NCBI RefSeq assembly: GCF_030541005.1
Contig: NZ_JASSVM010000007.1
Span: 109,622-173,621 of the forward strand
Direction of reading: 5' to 3'
DNA: 64,000 nt
Origin: Marinobacter sp. SS5-14b
GTDB lineage: Bacteria; Pseudomonadota; Gammaproteobacteria; Pseudomonadales; Oleiphilaceae
Made by a program: the position numbers and the translations under genes. The stretch's first letter is position 1. Each line of letters opens with the position of its first letter. This document shows positions 45,381 to 56,068 of this stretch, piece by piece. The notes under the pieces are model-generated. The model searched no databases and had not been told where the DNA came from. It was given only the letters and a program-made list of their open reading frames with translations.

Positions 45381-46751
45381 TTAAGAATGGTTACCCTGCC
45401 GCACAAATTCAAAGCGCGCAAGCTGATCTTCATGAAAATGCAGACGATCCACCTTCAAATAGGCCATGGCCGCCTCTTCCACAATGACCACGTCCTCAAC
45501 GCCAGGCAAATTGCGCAGGCGCTGGTCAATCTCATCAAACCTCATAGCAACCGCACTCTGAAGCTGCACCACGAAACTGGTCGTATAACTGGGGGCGGGC
45601 ATTGAGAGCGCGACCAGCAGCCAGACCGCCAAGCCTCCTGCCATCAGCCAAAGCACGCCATCGATCCCCGCTGACTGCAACAGGTAACCACCCAGCGCGC
45701 CGCCAAGAAAAGCACCAAAAAACTGGGAGGTGGAATACACGCCCATCGCCGTTCCCTTGCTGGCAGCCGGCGCCTCTTTGCTGATCAGCGAAGGCAAACT
45801 GGCCTCCAGCAAGTTGAACGCCATGAAGAAAAAGAATAGCACGGCCCACGCCACGCCAAGACTTTGCTCCGCACCGGTAAGCGCTGCCGTCGCGATCGCC
45901 AGCAGCGCAATGGCGCCGCACAGTACCGGCTTCATCTTCCGTTTTTTCTCACCAATGATGATAAAAGGCACCATGGCAAAAAAGGAGGTGATCATCACCG
46001 TGAGGTAAAACCACCAGTGCGAAGTGGCAGCGAGTCCCAACTCATCCTGCAGCATGGTAGGAAACACCAGGAACAGCGCCGTCAGCGCAAAGTGCAGGAC
46101 GAAAATACCGAAGTCGAGCCGCAGCAACCGGCCATCGGCCAACACCCGGCCAACCATTTCACGGGCTGGATGGGTATCAGCACTCACTTTATGCTGATGT
46201 GGCGTGGGTACAACCCTGGCAACCACCACCAGTGCGAGGACAGCCAGCACCGCCGTAGTGTAGAAAATGCCTGACAGGCCCCAGGCGGAACCCAGCAGCG
46301 GCCCGAGCACCAGCGATACTGAAAATGACAGTCCGATGGATATGCCAACCGTCGCCATCGCCTTGGTACGCTGTTCTTCGCGGGTGAGGTCGCTGAGCAT
46401 CGCCATCAGAACGCTGGCGATGGCCCCGGCGCCCTGAAGGATCCGCCCGGCAATAACTACGTATATGGAATCGGTGGCGCCAGCAAGCACACTACCGGCC
46501 GCAAACAGGATCAGGCCAATGTAGATCATGCGTTTGCGGCCGACACGATCGGACAAAAGCCCGAACGGAATCTGCAGCAACGCCTGGCTCAGACCGTAAG
46601 CACCGATGGCAAAGCCAATCAAAGCGGGAGTCGCTCCCTGCAGATCACTTCCCAGCAGGACAAAAACCGGCATGACCATAAACAGGCCCAGCATACGCAT
46701 GGCGTATACCGAAGCCAGAGCGACTACTGAGCGTTTTTCAAGCGCGTTCAT
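45381..46751 (-). CDS. YajR-like MFS transporter with C-terminal YAM domain
   Basis: The protein has 456 residues (E. coli YajR 454). It has twelve membrane helices, with an MFS motif A at LLSDRVGRKRM between helices 2 and 3. After the last helix a small cytoplasmic domain (about 395-456: LRNLPGVEDVVIVEE, AYLKVDRLHF) resembles the YAM ferredoxin-like domain. The family exports unknown small compounds by proton antiport. It lies 56 bases before ssb on the same strand and is divergent from uvrA. The substrate cannot be inferred. Confidence 0.85.
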   Translation of the reverse strand: MNALEKRSVVALASVYAMRMLGLFMVMPVFVLLGSDLQGATPALIGFAIGAYGLSQALLQIPFGLLSDRVGRKRMIYIGLILFAAGSVLAGATDSIYVVIAGRILQGAGAIASVLMAMLSDLTREEQRTKAMATVGISIGLSFSVSLVLGPLLGSAWGLSGIFYTTAVLAVLALVVVARVVPTPHQHKVSADTHPAREMVGRVLADGRLLRLDFGIFVLHFALTALFLVFPTMLQDELGLAATSHWWFYLTVMITSFFAMVPFIIIGEKKRKMKPVLCGAIALLAIATAALTGAEQSLGVAWAVLFFFFMAFNLLEASLPSLISKEAPAASKGTAMGVYSTSQFFGAFLGGALGGYLLQSAGIDGVLWLMAGGLAVWLLVALSMPAPSYTTSFVVQLQSAVAMRFDEIDQRLRNLPGVEDVVIVEEAAMAYLKVDRLHFHEDQLARFEFVRQGNHS

Positions 46752-46900
46752 GCTAACCCGTGCCGGACTGGGTGAATGTGATGTGCAGCCTGAGGCCGCG
46801 AGCGGCGCATTGTACCAGAACCAGCAGAATGACGGGACTACTCACAACGGGATGCATCAGAGCCACGGAGCACAGTTTCGCCGGCGGCACCCGAAACCGA

Positions 46901-46906
46901 TATAAT
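46901..46906 (+). promoter_or_regulatory. Probable -10 element of uvrA
   Basis: A perfect TATAAT lies 27 bases before the uvrA ATG. The matching -35 (TCGCCG, 17 bases upstream) is weak. No LexA box (CTGT-N8-ACAG) is visible in the 181-base divergent region. Confidence 0.55.
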
Positions 46907-46932
46907 GGGCGTTTTTACCCAAGCGAGGTGTT

Positions 46933-49752
46933 ATGGACCATATCCAGATCAAGGGCGCACGTACCCACAACCTGAAGAATATCGACCTGGATATGCCAAG
47001 GGACAAGCTCATTGTGATTACCGGGCTTTCCGGCTCGGGTAAGTCGTCACTGGCTTTTGATACGCTATATGCAGAGGGCCAGCGGCGCTACGTGGAATCA
47101 TTGTCCACCTATGCCCGACAATTCCTGTCAATGATGGAAAAGCCGGACGTTGACCACATTGAAGGTTTGTCTCCTGCCATCTCGATCGAACAGAAGTCCA
47201 CGTCCCACAACCCGCGCTCAACCGTCGGCACCATCACCGAGATATACGACTACCTGAGACTGCTTTTCGCCCGCGCAGGGGAACCCCGGTGCCCGGACCA
47301 CCATCAGCCTCTGGAAGCACAAACAGTCAGCCAAATGGTCGACCAGGTACTGGCTATGCCGGAAGACAGCAAGCTGATGATTCTGGCGCCGATCATCCGT
47401 GACCGGAAGGGCGAGCACCTGCAAGTCGTCGAAACCATGCGTAGCCAGGGTTTCATCCGCCTGAGGGTCGACGGTACCGTCTACGATATTGATGATGTAC
47501 CCGCCCTCGACAAAAAGCGGAAACACCAGATTGACGTGGTGGTTGATCGCTTCAAAGTCAAACCCGGGCTTGAACAGCGGCTGGCAGAAAGCTTCGAAAC
47601 TGCACTTGAGCTTTCCGATGGCATCGCCCTGGTCGCGCCCATGACAGGCGAAGGTGAGCAGCATACCTTTTCCGCCCGCTACGCATGCAACCAATGCGGC
47701 TACTCCTTAAGTGAACTAGAGCCCCGGCTATTTTCATTCAACAACCCGGCCGGCGCCTGCCCTACGTGCGACGGCCTGGGGGTTCGACAGTTCTTTGATC
47801 CGGAAAAAATCCTGCAGCACCCGGAAGCCACCCTGGCCTCTGGCGCCATCAAAGGCTGGGACCGGCGGGCTGTCTACTATTTTCAGATGCTGACCAGCGT
47901 TGCTGAGCATTATCAAATCGACCTGGAAACACCTTGGGAGAAACTCCCCGAGCCTTTCCGGGAAGTACTCCTCCACGGCTCCGGCACCGAGGATATTGTC
48001 TTCCGCTACGTAAACTCCCGCGGCCAGATTATGGAGAAAGCCCACCCATTTGAAGGCATACTTCCTAACCTAGAGCGACGTTACAGGGAAACCGAATCCC
48101 AGAGTATGCGCGAAGAACTGGCACGCAACCTCAGCACCCAGCCCTGCCGCGAATGCCAGGGCTCCAGGCTTAGGCGCAGCGCACGCCACGTATTCATCCA
48201 GGACAAGAACCTTCCGGACATCACCCACATGCCGGTAGGTGACGCCCATCACTATTTTGGCGAGCTCTCCCTGCCCGGCCGCAGAGGCGAGATTGCAGAC
48301 AAGATTCTGAAAGAAGTCAGGGAGCGCCTGCAATTTCTGGTCAACGTAGGCCTGGAGTATCTGACGCTTGAACGCAGCGCGGACACACTCTCCGGCGGCG
48401 AAGCCCAGCGTATTCGACTCGCCAGTCAGATCGGAGCCGGACTCGTCGGCGTGATGTACATTCTGGACGAGCCATCTATCGGCCTGCATCAGCGGGACAA
48501 TGACCGGCTACTTGCCACGCTCACCCATCTTCGCGACCTTGGCAACACGGTAATCGTGGTCGAACACGACGAAGACGCCATACGAGCCGCCGACTACGTT
48601 ATCGATATCGGCCCAGGTGCAGGCGTCCACGGTGGGCACATCGTTGCGCGCGGAACACCCGCCGACATCATCGCCAACAAAGCCTCGCTCACCGGCCAAT
48701 ACCTCAGCGGCGAAAAAGAAATAGCCATACCCGCCACACGCAATAAAGGTAACGGCAAGGAACTGGTACTGACCGGCGCCACCGGCAACAACCTTCAGGA
48801 CGTGACCCTGACACTCCCTCTGGGCGTGATGACCTGCATCACCGGCGTCTCAGGTTCCGGCAAATCGACCCTGATCAACAGCACACTTTATCCCGTTGCT
48901 GCCGCAAAATTGAACAAAGCCACAAGCTTGGATCACGCGCCCTTCAAAAACCTCAAGGGGCTGGATCATCTCGACAAAGTCATCGACATCGACCAAAGCC
49001 CGATTGGGCGCACTCCCCGTTCTAACCCCGCAACCTATACCGGCCTGTTCACACCCATCAGGGAACTGTTTGCCGGCACCCAGGAAGCCCGATCACGAGG
49101 CTACAAAGTCGGCCGCTTTTCATTCAACGTCAAAGGCGGCCGCTGCGAAGCCTGCCAGGGCGACGGCGTGATCAAAGTGGAGATGCACTTCCTGCCAGAT
49201 GTGTACGTGCCCTGCGACATCTGCAAAGGCAAACGCTACAACCGAGAAACCCTGGAAGTACGCTACAAAGGCAAAAATATCCACGAAGTGCTCGACATGA
49301 CCGTCGAGGAAGGCCGGGAGTTTTTCGACGCCGTACCCTTCCTCGCGCGCAAACTGCAGACCCTGATCGATGTAGGCTTGTCGTACATCCGCCTGGGCCA
49401 GAGCGCCGTCACTTTGTCCGGTGGCGAAGCCCAGCGCGTCAAACTCGCCAAAGAGTTGTCCAAGCGCGATACCGGAAAAACCCTCTACATCCTCGACGAG
49501 CCGACAACGGGCCTACACTTCTACGACATCCAACAGCTGCTGAACGTACTGCAACGGCTGCGGGACCACGGCAACACCATTGTGGTAATCGAACACAACC
49601 TGGACGTGATCAAAACGGCGGACTGGATAGTGGATTTAGGACCAGAGGGTGGTTCCGGTGGCGGGCAGATTATTGCCGAGGGAACTCCGGAGGAGGTGGC
49701 TGATAATCCGGCGTCACATACTGGGCATTATCTGAAGCCGATGCTGAAATAA
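46933..49752 (+). CDS. uvrA: Excinuclease ABC subunit A
   Basis: The protein has 939 residues (E. coli 940). Two ABC ATPase modules are present with GLSGSGKSS (near 31) and GVSGSGKST (near 639), two signature LSGGEAQR sequences and two zinc modules (CNQCG...CPTCDG and CEACQGDG...CDICKG). UvrA dimers detect bulky DNA lesions and load UvrB. GAGG lies five bases before the ATG. It is divergent from the YajR-like gene and ssb. Confidence 0.98.
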   Translation: MDHIQIKGARTHNLKNIDLDMPRDKLIVITGLSGSGKSSLAFDTLYAEGQRRYVESLSTYARQFLSMMEKPDVDHIEGLSPAISIEQKSTSHNPRSTVGTITEIYDYLRLLFARAGEPRCPDHHQPLEAQTVSQMVDQVLAMPEDSKLMILAPIIRDRKGEHLQVVETMRSQGFIRLRVDGTVYDIDDVPALDKKRKHQIDVVVDRFKVKPGLEQRLAESFETALELSDGIALVAPMTGEGEQHTFSARYACNQCGYSLSELEPRLFSFNNPAGACPTCDGLGVRQFFDPEKILQHPEATLASGAIKGWDRRAVYYFQMLTSVAEHYQIDLETPWEKLPEPFREVLLHGSGTEDIVFRYVNSRGQIMEKAHPFEGILPNLERRYRETESQSMREELARNLSTQPCRECQGSRLRRSARHVFIQDKNLPDITHMPVGDAHHYFGELSLPGRRGEIADKILKEVRERLQFLVNVGLEYLTLERSADTLSGGEAQRIRLASQIGAGLVGVMYILDEPSIGLHQRDNDRLLATLTHLRDLGNTVIVVEHDEDAIRAADYVIDIGPGAGVHGGHIVARGTPADIIANKASLTGQYLSGEKEIAIPATRNKGNGKELVLTGATGNNLQDVTLTLPLGVMTCITGVSGSGKSTLINSTLYPVAAAKLNKATSLDHAPFKNLKGLDHLDKVIDIDQSPIGRTPRSNPATYTGLFTPIRELFAGTQEARSRGYKVGRFSFNVKGGRCEACQGDGVIKVEMHFLPDVYVPCDICKGKRYNRETLEVRYKGKNIHEVLDMTVEEGREFFDAVPFLARKLQTLIDVGLSYIRLGQSAVTLSGGEAQRVKLAKELSKRDTGKTLYILDEPTTGLHFYDIQQLLNVLQRLRDHGNTIVVIEHNLDVIKTADWIVDLGPEGGSGGGQIIAEGTPEEVADNPASHTGHYLKPMLK

Positions 49753-49753
49753 A

Positions 49754-49829
49754 TTTTGGCCACGGAATCCACTGAAGAACACGGAAAGATAAAGACAAGG
49801 ACGTTTTTGGCCACGAAAACCACGAAAGG
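49754..49829. repeat. Two related short repeats after uvrA
   Basis: TTTTGGCCACGGAA (from 49754) and TTTTTGGCCACGAAAACC (from 49804) recur 50 bases apart. Each is followed by variants of CAC.GAA.G (CACTGAAG/CACGGAAAG and CACGAAAGG). They look like copies of a dispersed intergenic repeat. Confidence 0.55.
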
Positions 49830-49882
49830 ACCCTAAAAAATAAGGCCTTTTGTTAACAAAGGCAGTCCTCGGAAGACCGGAC

Positions 49883-49975
49883 GGTCAGGGGGTGCGGGTA
49901 AAGTTTCTGCCGGAAAAAGATGTCTGAGCGGAGCGAGTTGTTTTTCCAAAGAAACTTTACCCACACCCCCTGACC
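49883..49975. repeat. 93-base near-perfect hairpin element
   Basis: Arms 49883-49907 and 49951-49975 pair over 25 bases with one mismatch; the left arm starts GGTCAGGGGGTG. Inside, GGAAAAA (49912-49918) pairs with TTTTTCC (49941-49947), and the loop has TGAGCGGAGCGAG. It has no T-tail, so it is not a simple terminator. The shape is that of a dispersed hairpin repeat or small non-autonomous element in the uvrA-rplQ spacer. Confidence 0.75.
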
Positions 49976-50022
49976 AGCCCCAAAACCCGCAACCTAAGAG
50001 CCCGAGCCAAAACGGAGCCACA

Positions 50023-50055
50023 AAAAAACCGGGCCCTTTCGGAACCCGGTTTTTT
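50023..50055 (-). terminator. Terminator of the alpha operon (rplQ)
   Basis: AAAAAACCGGG and CCCGGTTTTTT arms with an 11-base loop lie 18 bases after the rplQ stop. T-runs on both strands suggest it also insulates the uvrA side. Confidence 0.9.
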
Positions 50056-50073
50056 CAGGACTAAACGAAGAAT

Positions 50074-50472
50074 TTACTCTTCGCCTTCGTCCACTTCTTC
50101 AGCTTCGATGTCCAGAGGACGACCGACCAGCTCAACAAATGCCATAGGGGCATTGTCGCCAGCGCGGAAGCCGCACTTCAGGACACGAAGATATCCACCC
50201 GGACGCTCATTGTAACGGGGGCCCAGCTCATTAAAGAGCTTGGCTACCGCTGCATCGCTACGCAGGCGCGCGAACGCCAGACGGCGATTCGCAACCGAAT
50301 CATTCTTTGCGAGCGTGATCAACGGCTCAGCTACCCGACGCAGCTCTTTAGCTTTCGGGAGCGTCGTTTTGATCAGCTCGTGCTCAACCAGTGACGCAGT
50401 CATGTTACGGAACATGGCCTTGCGATGCGCACTGGTCCTGTTGAACTTACGACCACTCTTACGATGACGCAT
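50074..50472 (-). CDS. rplQ: 50S ribosomal protein L17
   Basis: The protein has 132 residues (E. coli 127). It begins [21 protein letters not shown] and keeps the L17 core ([24 protein letters not shown]). The C-terminus is acidic ([10 protein letters not shown]). It is a large-subunit protein near the exit tunnel. It is the last gene of the alpha operon, 33 bases after rpoA, and a terminator follows. Confidence 0.98.
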   Translation of the reverse strand: MRHRKSGRKFNRTSAHRKAMFRNMTASLVEHELIKTTLPKAKELRRVAEPLITLAKNDSVANRRLAFARLRSDAAVAKLFNELGPRYNERPGGYLRVLKCGFRAGDNAPMAFVELVGRPLDIEAEEVDEGEE

Positions 50473-50505
50473 TGCTCTGATTCCTTACCTTAAACTAATC
50501 GGCGA

Positions 50506-51510
50506 TTAACCGCCCAGAACCCGGTCATCACCACGAAGGCTTGCCGGCGGCCAGTTATCAAGACGCATACCCAGAGACAGACCACGGGACGCTAAAACGT
50601 CCTTGATCTCGGTCAGCGACTTTTTGCCAAGGTTAGGCGTCTTCAGCAGCTCCACTTCCGTGCGCTGAATAAGATCGCCGATATAGTAAATGTTTTCTGC
50701 CTTCAAGCAGTTAGCTGATCGTACAGTCAATTCCAGATCATCAACCGGGCGCAGCAGAATCGGATCAATTTCTTCCTCTTCTTCTACACGCTCTGGCTCT
50801 TTTTCATGATCGAAATCAACGAACACCGCCAGTTGCTGCTGGAGGATAGTCGCGGCCCGGCGAATTGCTTCTTCCGGATCGATCGTACCGTTGGTCTCCA
50901 GGTCAATAACCAGCTTGTCCAGATCTGTACGCTGCTCAACCCGCGCGCTTTCCACGGCATAAGCCACTCGGCGAACCGGGCTGAACGTAGCATCAAGCTG
51001 CAAGCGTCCGATGGCACGAGTTTCGTCCTCGTCCAGGCCACGCTGGTCAGCCGGCTCATAGCCACGACCACGAGCAACACGCAAACGCATGTTCAACTCA
51101 CCGTTTTCGCTCAGGTGACAGATCACGTGCTCCGGGTTAGCGATTTCCACATCGTGGTCCAGCTTGATATCGCCGGCAGTCACTACACCCGGGCCCTTCT
51201 TGCTGAGTGTCAGCTCAGTGTCATCACGGCCGTTCATCTTTACGGCGACGCCCTTAAGATTCAGAAGAATCTCAATGACGTCCTCCTGGACACCCTCGAT
51301 GGCACTGTACTCGTGCAGGACACCGTCGATCTGTGCTTCAGTTACGGCGCAGCCCGGCATCGAAGACAGAAGAATACGGCGAAGCGCACTGCCCAGGGTA
51401 TGGCCGAAACCGCGTTCAAGCGGCTCCAGCGTCACCTTGGCACGCGTAGCACCAGATTCTTTCACGTCAATGGTACGAGGTGTCAATAACTCATGTACTG
51501 AACGCTGCAT
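50506..51510 (-). CDS. rpoA: RNA polymerase subunit alpha
   Basis: The protein has 334 residues (E. coli 329). An N-terminal dimerisation domain ([20 protein letters not shown]) is joined by an acidic linker ([11 protein letters not shown]) to the C-terminal domain ([32 protein letters not shown]), which contacts UP elements and activators. It lies in the usual place between rpsD and rplQ. Confidence 0.99.
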   Translation of the reverse strand: MQRSVHELLTPRTIDVKESGATRAKVTLEPLERGFGHTLGSALRRILLSSMPGCAVTEAQIDGVLHEYSAIEGVQEDVIEILLNLKGVAVKMNGRDDTELTLSKKGPGVVTAGDIKLDHDVEIANPEHVICHLSENGELNMRLRVARGRGYEPADQRGLDEDETRAIGRLQLDATFSPVRRVAYAVESARVEQRTDLDKLVIDLETNGTIDPEEAIRRAATILQQQLAVFVDFDHEKEPERVEEEEEIDPILLRPVDDLELTVRSANCLKAENIYYIGDLIQRTEVELLKTPNLGKKSLTEIKDVLASRGLSLGMRLDNWPPASLRGDDRVLGG

Positions 51511-51545
51511 AGACGCCCCTATCTGCTATCGTTGCTAACTGGGCT

Positions 51546-52166
51546 TTACTTGGAGTAAAGCTCGACGATGAGGTTCTCGTTGATGTCGGCAGGCAGTTCA
51601 GTACGCTCAGGCACTGACTTGTAAACGCCGACCATCTTATTGGCGTCAACCTCTACCCAGCTCACCGCAGCGCGGCTACCAGCAAGATCCAGAGCGCCTT
51701 TAACGCGCAACTGGTTCTTCGCCTTTTCGCGCAGGCTCACAACGTCGCCTGGCTTGACCTGATAAGACGGGATGTTAACCGGCTTGTCATTCACCAGAAT
51801 CGCTTTGTGAGACACGAGCTGACGGGACTCCGCACGGGTAGAACCAAAGCCCATGCGATATACAACGTTATCCAGACGACCTTCCAGAAGTTGCAGCAGG
51901 TTTTCACCGGTTGCACCCTTCAGGCGGGCAGCCTCTTTGTAATAGTTACGGAATTGCTTCTCAAGCACGCCGTAGATCCGACGAACTTTCTGCTTCTCAC
52001 GAAGCTGAACGCCGTACTCGGACAGACGACCGCGACGCGCGCCGTGCATACCCGGCGGAGTCTCGATGTTGCACTTTGAATCGAGCGCGCGAACACCGCT
52101 CTTCAGAAAAAGATCTGTCCCTTCACGACGAGACAGCTTGCACTTCGGGCCTATATAACGAGCCAT
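51546..52166 (-). CDS. rpsD: 30S ribosomal protein S4
   Basis: The protein has 206 residues, the E. coli length. It begins [20 protein letters not shown] and has the S4 RNA-binding fold ([20 protein letters not shown]). It is a primary 16S binder. In E. coli it represses its own alpha operon; whether a similar mRNA site precedes rpsM here cannot be judged by eye. Confidence 0.99.
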   Translation of the reverse strand: MARYIGPKCKLSRREGTDLFLKSGVRALDSKCNIETPPGMHGARRGRLSEYGVQLREKQKVRRIYGVLEKQFRNYYKEAARLKGATGENLLQLLEGRLDNVVYRMGFGSTRAESRQLVSHKAILVNDKPVNIPSYQVKPGDVVSLREKAKNQLRVKGALDLAGSRAAVSWVEVDANKMVGVYKSVPERTELPADINENLIVELYSK

Positions 52167-52184
52167 ATTTCACTGTCTCCTGTG

Positions 52185-52574
52185 TTAGACGCGGCGCTTT
52201 TTGGGCGGACGACAGCCGTTATGGGGAATCGGCGTCACATCAGTGATGTTAGTGATCTTGTAGCCACACGCATTCAGCGCGCGAACTGCAGATTCACGTC
52301 CGGGCCCAGGACCCTTAACCTCTACGTCCAGGTTTTTAAGGCCGTATTCAGCAGCCGCATTACCGGCTCTTTCAGCTGCTACCTGCGCAGCAAAAGGTGT
52401 GCTCTTACGTGAGCCGCGGAAACCAGAACCACCAGAGGTGGCCCAGGACAATACGTTGCCCTGACGGTCCGAAATGGTCACGATGGTGTTGTTGAAGGAA
52501 GCGTGAATGTGCGCGACGCCATCAACAACCGTCTTTTTCACCTTTTTACGGGTACGTGTACCTGGCTTTGCCAT
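52185..52574 (-). CDS. rpsK: 30S ribosomal protein S11
   Basis: The protein has 129 residues (E. coli 129) with [20 protein letters not shown] and C-terminal [15 protein letters not shown]. It belongs to the small-subunit platform near the Shine-Dalgarno helix. It lies 13 bases after rpsM and 18 before rpsD. Confidence 0.99.
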   Translation of the reverse strand: MAKPGTRTRKKVKKTVVDGVAHIHASFNNTIVTISDRQGNVLSWATSGGSGFRGSRKSTPFAAQVAAERAGNAAAEYGLKNLDVEVKGPGPGRESAVRALNACGYKITNITDVTPIPHNGCRPPKKRRV

Positions 52575-52587
52575 GTTTGCCTACCTG

Positions 52588-52944
52588 TTACTTACGAATA
52601 GGTTTGCGAGGACCTTTACGGGTGCGGGCGTTGGTCTTGGTGCGCTGACCACGGACTGGAAGCCCATGACGATGGCGCAGACCACGGAAGCAACCGAGAT
52701 CCTTCAAACGCTTGATGTTCATCTGTACTTCACGACGCAAATCGCCTTCGACGGTAAACTTGCCCACTTCAGTACGAAGTGCTTCAAGCTGCTCGTCGCT
52801 AAGGTCTTTGACCTTGACGTCCGGCTTAACGCCGGTAGCATCGCAAAGCTTCTGGGCTGTTGTCTTGCCAACACCAAAGATGTAGGTCAGCGAGATAACA
52901 GCATGTTTGTGATCGGGTATATTGACACCGGCTATACGTGCCAT
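52588..52944 (-). CDS. rpsM: 30S ribosomal protein S13
   Basis: The protein has 118 residues (E. coli 118). It begins [19 protein letters not shown] and ends in the basic [18 protein letters not shown] tail that reaches the P-site tRNA. It is the first gene of the alpha operon, with its own promoter 62-91 bases upstream. Confidence 0.99.
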   Translation of the reverse strand: MARIAGVNIPDHKHAVISLTYIFGVGKTTAQKLCDATGVKPDVKVKDLSDEQLEALRTEVGKFTVEGDLRREVQMNIKRLKDLGCFRGLRHRHGLPVRGQRTKTNARTRKGPRKPIRK

Positions 52945-53005
52945 CCAAATTACTCCGCGTTCAAAGCTTTGCTGTGTGAATTTTCCGCCACAAAAAGGGC
53001 GCGAA

Positions 53006-53035
53006 ATAATAGCGCTTGACCCGCGTACGAGTCAA
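53006..53035 (-). promoter_or_regulatory. Sigma-70 promoter of the alpha operon (rpsM)
   Basis: On the - strand, TTGACT (53035-53030) and TATTAT (53011-53006) stand 18 bases apart. An inverted repeat, GCGCTTGAC / GTCAAGCGC (53012-53039), overlaps the -35 and spacer, which is unusual and could be a regulator site. Confidence 0.75.
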
Positions 53036-53084
53036 GCGCCATATTCCGAACCCCTTTTACAATGTCAGGTTTGATTCGTGAGAA

Positions 53085-53198
53085 TCAGCCCTGACGCTGC
53101 TTGTGGCGAGGCTCCGAGCAGATGACTCGCACTGAGCCATTGCGTCGAATTACTTTGCAGTTACGGCAAATTTTCTTTACCGAAGCGCGTACTTTCAT
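53085..53198 (-). CDS. rpmJ: 50S ribosomal protein L36
   Basis: This small gene encodes 37 residues. It starts [21 protein letters not shown] and ends EPRHKQRQG. Cysteines and a histidine (CRNC, VICS, PRH) form the zinc ribbon, so it is the zinc-containing L36 form. It lies 31 bases after secY, as in E. coli, and closes the spc operon. Confidence 0.97.
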   Translation of the reverse strand: MKVRASVKKICRNCKVIRRNGSVRVICSEPRHKQRQG

Positions 53199-53229
53199 TG
53201 TCGACTCCAGTTTTCAAGGGGAACGACTA

Positions 53230-54552
53230 TTAGCCGTTCCGTCCATAGCCCTTGAGATTGGATTTCTTCATCAGCGATTCATACTGATGCGACATCAGGT
53301 GCGACTGTACCTGGGCCATGAAATCCATCACCACGACTACAACAATCAGCAGTGATGTACCACCAAGATAGAAAGGTACATTACCCGCAACCATCAGAAA
53401 CTGAGGGAACAGGGACACCGCTGCAATATACATAGCCCCGAACAACGTCAGACGGGTCAGTACACCATCGATGTACTTGGCAGTCTGCTCTCCTGGGCGG
53501 ATGCCCGGGATAAACGCGCCGGAACGCTTGAGGTTATCCGCAACTTCTTTGGGATTGTACATCAAGGCTGTATAGAAGAAGCAGAAAAACACCACTGCTG
53601 CTGCGAACAGAATGATATACAACGGCTGACTGGGAGCCAATGCCTGGGAGATGTCGCTCAACCACTCCATACCTTCGCCCTGGCCAAACCACTGCCCCAG
53701 CGATGCAGGGAACAACAGAATAGATGACGCAAAGATCGGCGGAATAACACCGGCCATGTTGACCTTGAGAGGCAAATGGCTGGACTGCTGAGCAAACACC
53801 TGACGACCTTGTTGCCGCTTGGCGTAGTTAATGGTCAGGCGGCGTTGACCGCGCTCCATAAACACCACAAAGCCAACGACGGCAATCGCCAGAACACCAA
53901 TACCAAGCACCACCAGCAAGCTCATCTCGCCGTTCCGCGCCTGCTCCAGGGTCTGACCGATGGCCCCCGGCAAGCCCGCAACGATACCTGCGAAAATAAG
54001 CAGAGAGATACCGTTACCAATGCCACGCTCGGTGATCTGCTCACCAAGCCACATCATAAAGACGGCACCACACACAAAGGAAACAACCGCCACAAAGTGG
54101 AAGCTGAAACTATCGTTAAAGGTGACGCCCTGAGAGGCAAGCCCTACCGAAATACCAAAGCCCTGAACCAGGGCCAGGATAACCGTACCATACCGTGTGT
54201 ACTGGCTGATCTTGCGACGACCAGATTCACCCTCTTTCTTCAGCTGCTCAAGCTGCGGGCTGACCGCAGTCATGAGCTGCATGATGATCGAGGCCGAGAT
54301 ATACGGCATGATGCCGAGTGCGAAAATACTCATGCGCTCAAGCGCACCACCGGAAAACATGTTGAACAGACTCAGAATGGTTCCCTGATTCTGATCAAAC
54401 AATGCCGCCAAACGGTCAGGGTTGATACCTGGCACCGGGATATGAGCACCGATGCGGTAAACCAACAGCGCCAGAAAGACAAACCAGAGCCGCGAACGCA
54501 GCTCTGCAAATCCTTTTCCGGCGCCCGCAGGCAATGATGCTGTCTTGGCCAT
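53230..54552 (-). CDS. secY: Preprotein translocase subunit SecY
   Basis: The protein has 440 residues (E. coli 443) with ten membrane helices. The early [14 protein letters not shown] and the plug region are clear, and cytoplasmic loops carry [17 protein letters not shown] and [13 protein letters not shown] motifs that meet SecA and the ribosome. It is the channel for protein export. It lies between rplO and rpmJ. Confidence 0.98.
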   Translation of the reverse strand: MAKTASLPAGAGKGFAELRSRLWFVFLALLVYRIGAHIPVPGINPDRLAALFDQNQGTILSLFNMFSGGALERMSIFALGIMPYISASIIMQLMTAVSPQLEQLKKEGESGRRKISQYTRYGTVILALVQGFGISVGLASQGVTFNDSFSFHFVAVVSFVCGAVFMMWLGEQITERGIGNGISLLIFAGIVAGLPGAIGQTLEQARNGEMSLLVVLGIGVLAIAVVGFVVFMERGQRRLTINYAKRQQGRQVFAQQSSHLPLKVNMAGVIPPIFASSILLFPASLGQWFGQGEGMEWLSDISQALAPSQPLYIILFAAAVVFFCFFYTALMYNPKEVADNLKRSGAFIPGIRPGEQTAKYIDGVLTRLTLFGAMYIAAVSLFPQFLMVAGNVPFYLGGTSLLIVVVVVMDFMAQVQSHLMSHQYESLMKKSNLKGYGRNG

Positions 54553-54569
54553 TTAGTCCTCGACTCGTC

Positions 54570-55004
54570 TTAGTCTTCGACTTTCCCACCCGCGGCAATG
54601 ATTGCCTCGCGTGCGCCTTTAGTGACACGTAGCCCTTTCACGGTTACTGCGCGGTCCAGCTCGCCAGACAGCATAACCTTGGCAACACGAATTTCTTCGC
54701 GAATGATGTCAGCTTTCTTCAGTGCGGCCAGATCGACCACATCACCGTCTACCTTCGCCAGTTCGTTCAGGCGAATCTCAGCAACGTAACGCTGCTGACG
54801 AGAGGTGAAACCGAATTTCGGCAGACGACGAGCCAGAGGCTGCTGACCACCCTCGAAACCAGGGGCTACAGAGCCACCGGAACGGGCCTTCAGACCTTTA
54901 TGACCACGACCGCCGGTTTTTCCGAGACCGCTACCGATGCCACGACCTACGCGACGAGCGACGGGACGTGAACCAGGTTCCGGAGCAAGTTCGTTCAGAC
55001 GCAT
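54570..55004 (-). CDS. rplO: 50S ribosomal protein L15
   Basis: The protein has 144 residues (E. coli 144). It starts at ATG 55004 ([14 protein letters not shown]) one base after the rpmD stop, with AGGAG seven bases upstream. The glycine-rich, basic N-terminus ([18 protein letters not shown]) threads into 23S rRNA. An in-frame start five codons earlier would overlap rpmD. Confidence 0.98.
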   Translation of the reverse strand: MRLNELAPEPGSRPVARRVGRGIGSGLGKTGGRGHKGLKARSGGSVAPGFEGGQQPLARRLPKFGFTSRQQRYVAEIRLNELAKVDGDVVDLAALKKADIIREEIRVAKVMLSGELDRAVTVKGLRVTKGAREAIIAAGGKVED

Positions 55005-55005
55005 C

Positions 55006-55194
55006 TCAGTTCTCCTCAACCTGTACCAGGTAATTAACCCGGTTGATCATGCCGCGAATGGAAGGCGTATCTTCCACTTCAACGGTGTGACCGATTTTAC
55101 GAAGACCCAGGCCCTTCACACACAGCTTGTGCTTAGGCTGACAGCCGATCGGGCTGCGGGTCAGAGTTACTTTGATCGTTTTTGCGTTCGCCAT
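55006..55194 (-). CDS. rpmD: 50S ribosomal protein L30
   Basis: The product has 62 residues from ATG 55194 ([14 protein letters not shown]), four bases after the rpsE stop. E. coli L30 has 59. It keeps [22 protein letters not shown] longer frame from 55242 overlaps rpsE and is rejected. Confidence 0.97.
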   Translation of the reverse strand: MANAKTIKVTLTRSPIGCQPKHKLCVKGLGLRKIGHTVEVEDTPSIRGMINRVNYLVQVEEN

Positions 55195-55198
55195 GACT

Positions 55199-55699
55199 TC
55201 AACCCAGGATATCTTCGACGGATTTACCGCGCTTGGCTGCAATATCTTCAGGCGCTTTCATCGCCTGCAGACCCTTGATGGTGGAACGTACTACGTTCAC
55301 CGGGTTGGTAGATCCGTAGCACTTGGACAGTACGTTGTGCACGCCTGCAACCTCAAGCACCGCACGCATCGCACCACCGGCAATTACACCAGTACCTTCA
55401 GACGCTGGCTGCATGTATACCTTGGAGCCGCCGTGCTGGGCACGAACCGGATACTGCAGCGTGCTGCCGTCGAGGGCCACATCTACCATGTTTTTGCGAG
55501 CGGCTTCCATGGCCTTCTGGATGGCAACCGGAACTTCCCGGGCCTTACCACGACCGAAACCAACACGACCTTTACCATCACCCACGACTGTCAGTGCGGT
55601 GAAGGCGAAAATACGACCACCTTTAACCACTTTAGCGACGCGGTTTACCTGAACCAGCCTTTCCTGGAGCTCAGGCGCCTTCTGTTCGTTAACGCTCAT
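55199..55699 (-). CDS. rpsE: 30S ribosomal protein S5
   Basis: The product has 166 residues (E. coli 167). It starts at ATG 55699 with GGTGGAG just upstream; a GTG three codons earlier lies in that ribosome binding site. It has the S5 core ([24 protein letters not shown]) and [22 protein letters not shown]. It takes part in decoding accuracy. Confidence 0.98.
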   Translation of the reverse strand: MSVNEQKAPELQERLVQVNRVAKVVKGGRIFAFTALTVVGDGKGRVGFGRGKAREVPVAIQKAMEAARKNMVDVALDGSTLQYPVRAQHGGSKVYMQPASEGTGVIAGGAMRAVLEVAGVHNVLSKCYGSTNPVNVVRSTIKGLQAMKAPEDIAAKRGKSVEDILG

Positions 55700-55711
55700 C
55701 TTCTCCACCTC

Positions 55712-56059
55712 TTAGAATTGCAAGCCAGCTTCACGAGCAGCGTCGGCAAGAGCCTGTACGCGGCCGTGATAACGGTAACCTGAGCGGTCAAAAGCGACCT
55801 TCTCAATGCCTGCCGCCTTGGCACGCTCAGCAATCAGCTGGCCTACTTTTTTGGCGGCGTCCACGTTACCGGTTGCACCCTGGCGCAGTTCCTTATCCAA
55901 CGTGGAGGCAGTGGCCAGCACTTTGCTGCCATCTGCAGTTGTAACCTGGGCGTACATATGACGCGGCGTGCGGTGAACGCACAGACGGTCAGTACCCAGC
56001 TCACGAATCTTCATGCGCACTTTACGTGCGCGACGCAGTCTTTCGTTATTCGCGCTCAT
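55712..56059 (-). CDS. rplR: 50S ribosomal protein L18
   Basis: The protein has 115 residues (E. coli 117) and carries 5S-rRNA-binding [15 protein letters not shown] and C-terminal [20 protein letters not shown]. It lies 12 bases before rpsE in transcription order. Confidence 0.98.
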   Translation of the reverse strand: MSANNERLRRARKVRMKIRELGTDRLCVHRTPRHMYAQVTTADGSKVLATASTLDKELRQGATGNVDAAKKVGQLIAERAKAAGIEKVAFDRSGYRYHGRVQALADAAREAGLQF

Positions 56060-56068
56060 AGTCCCGCC

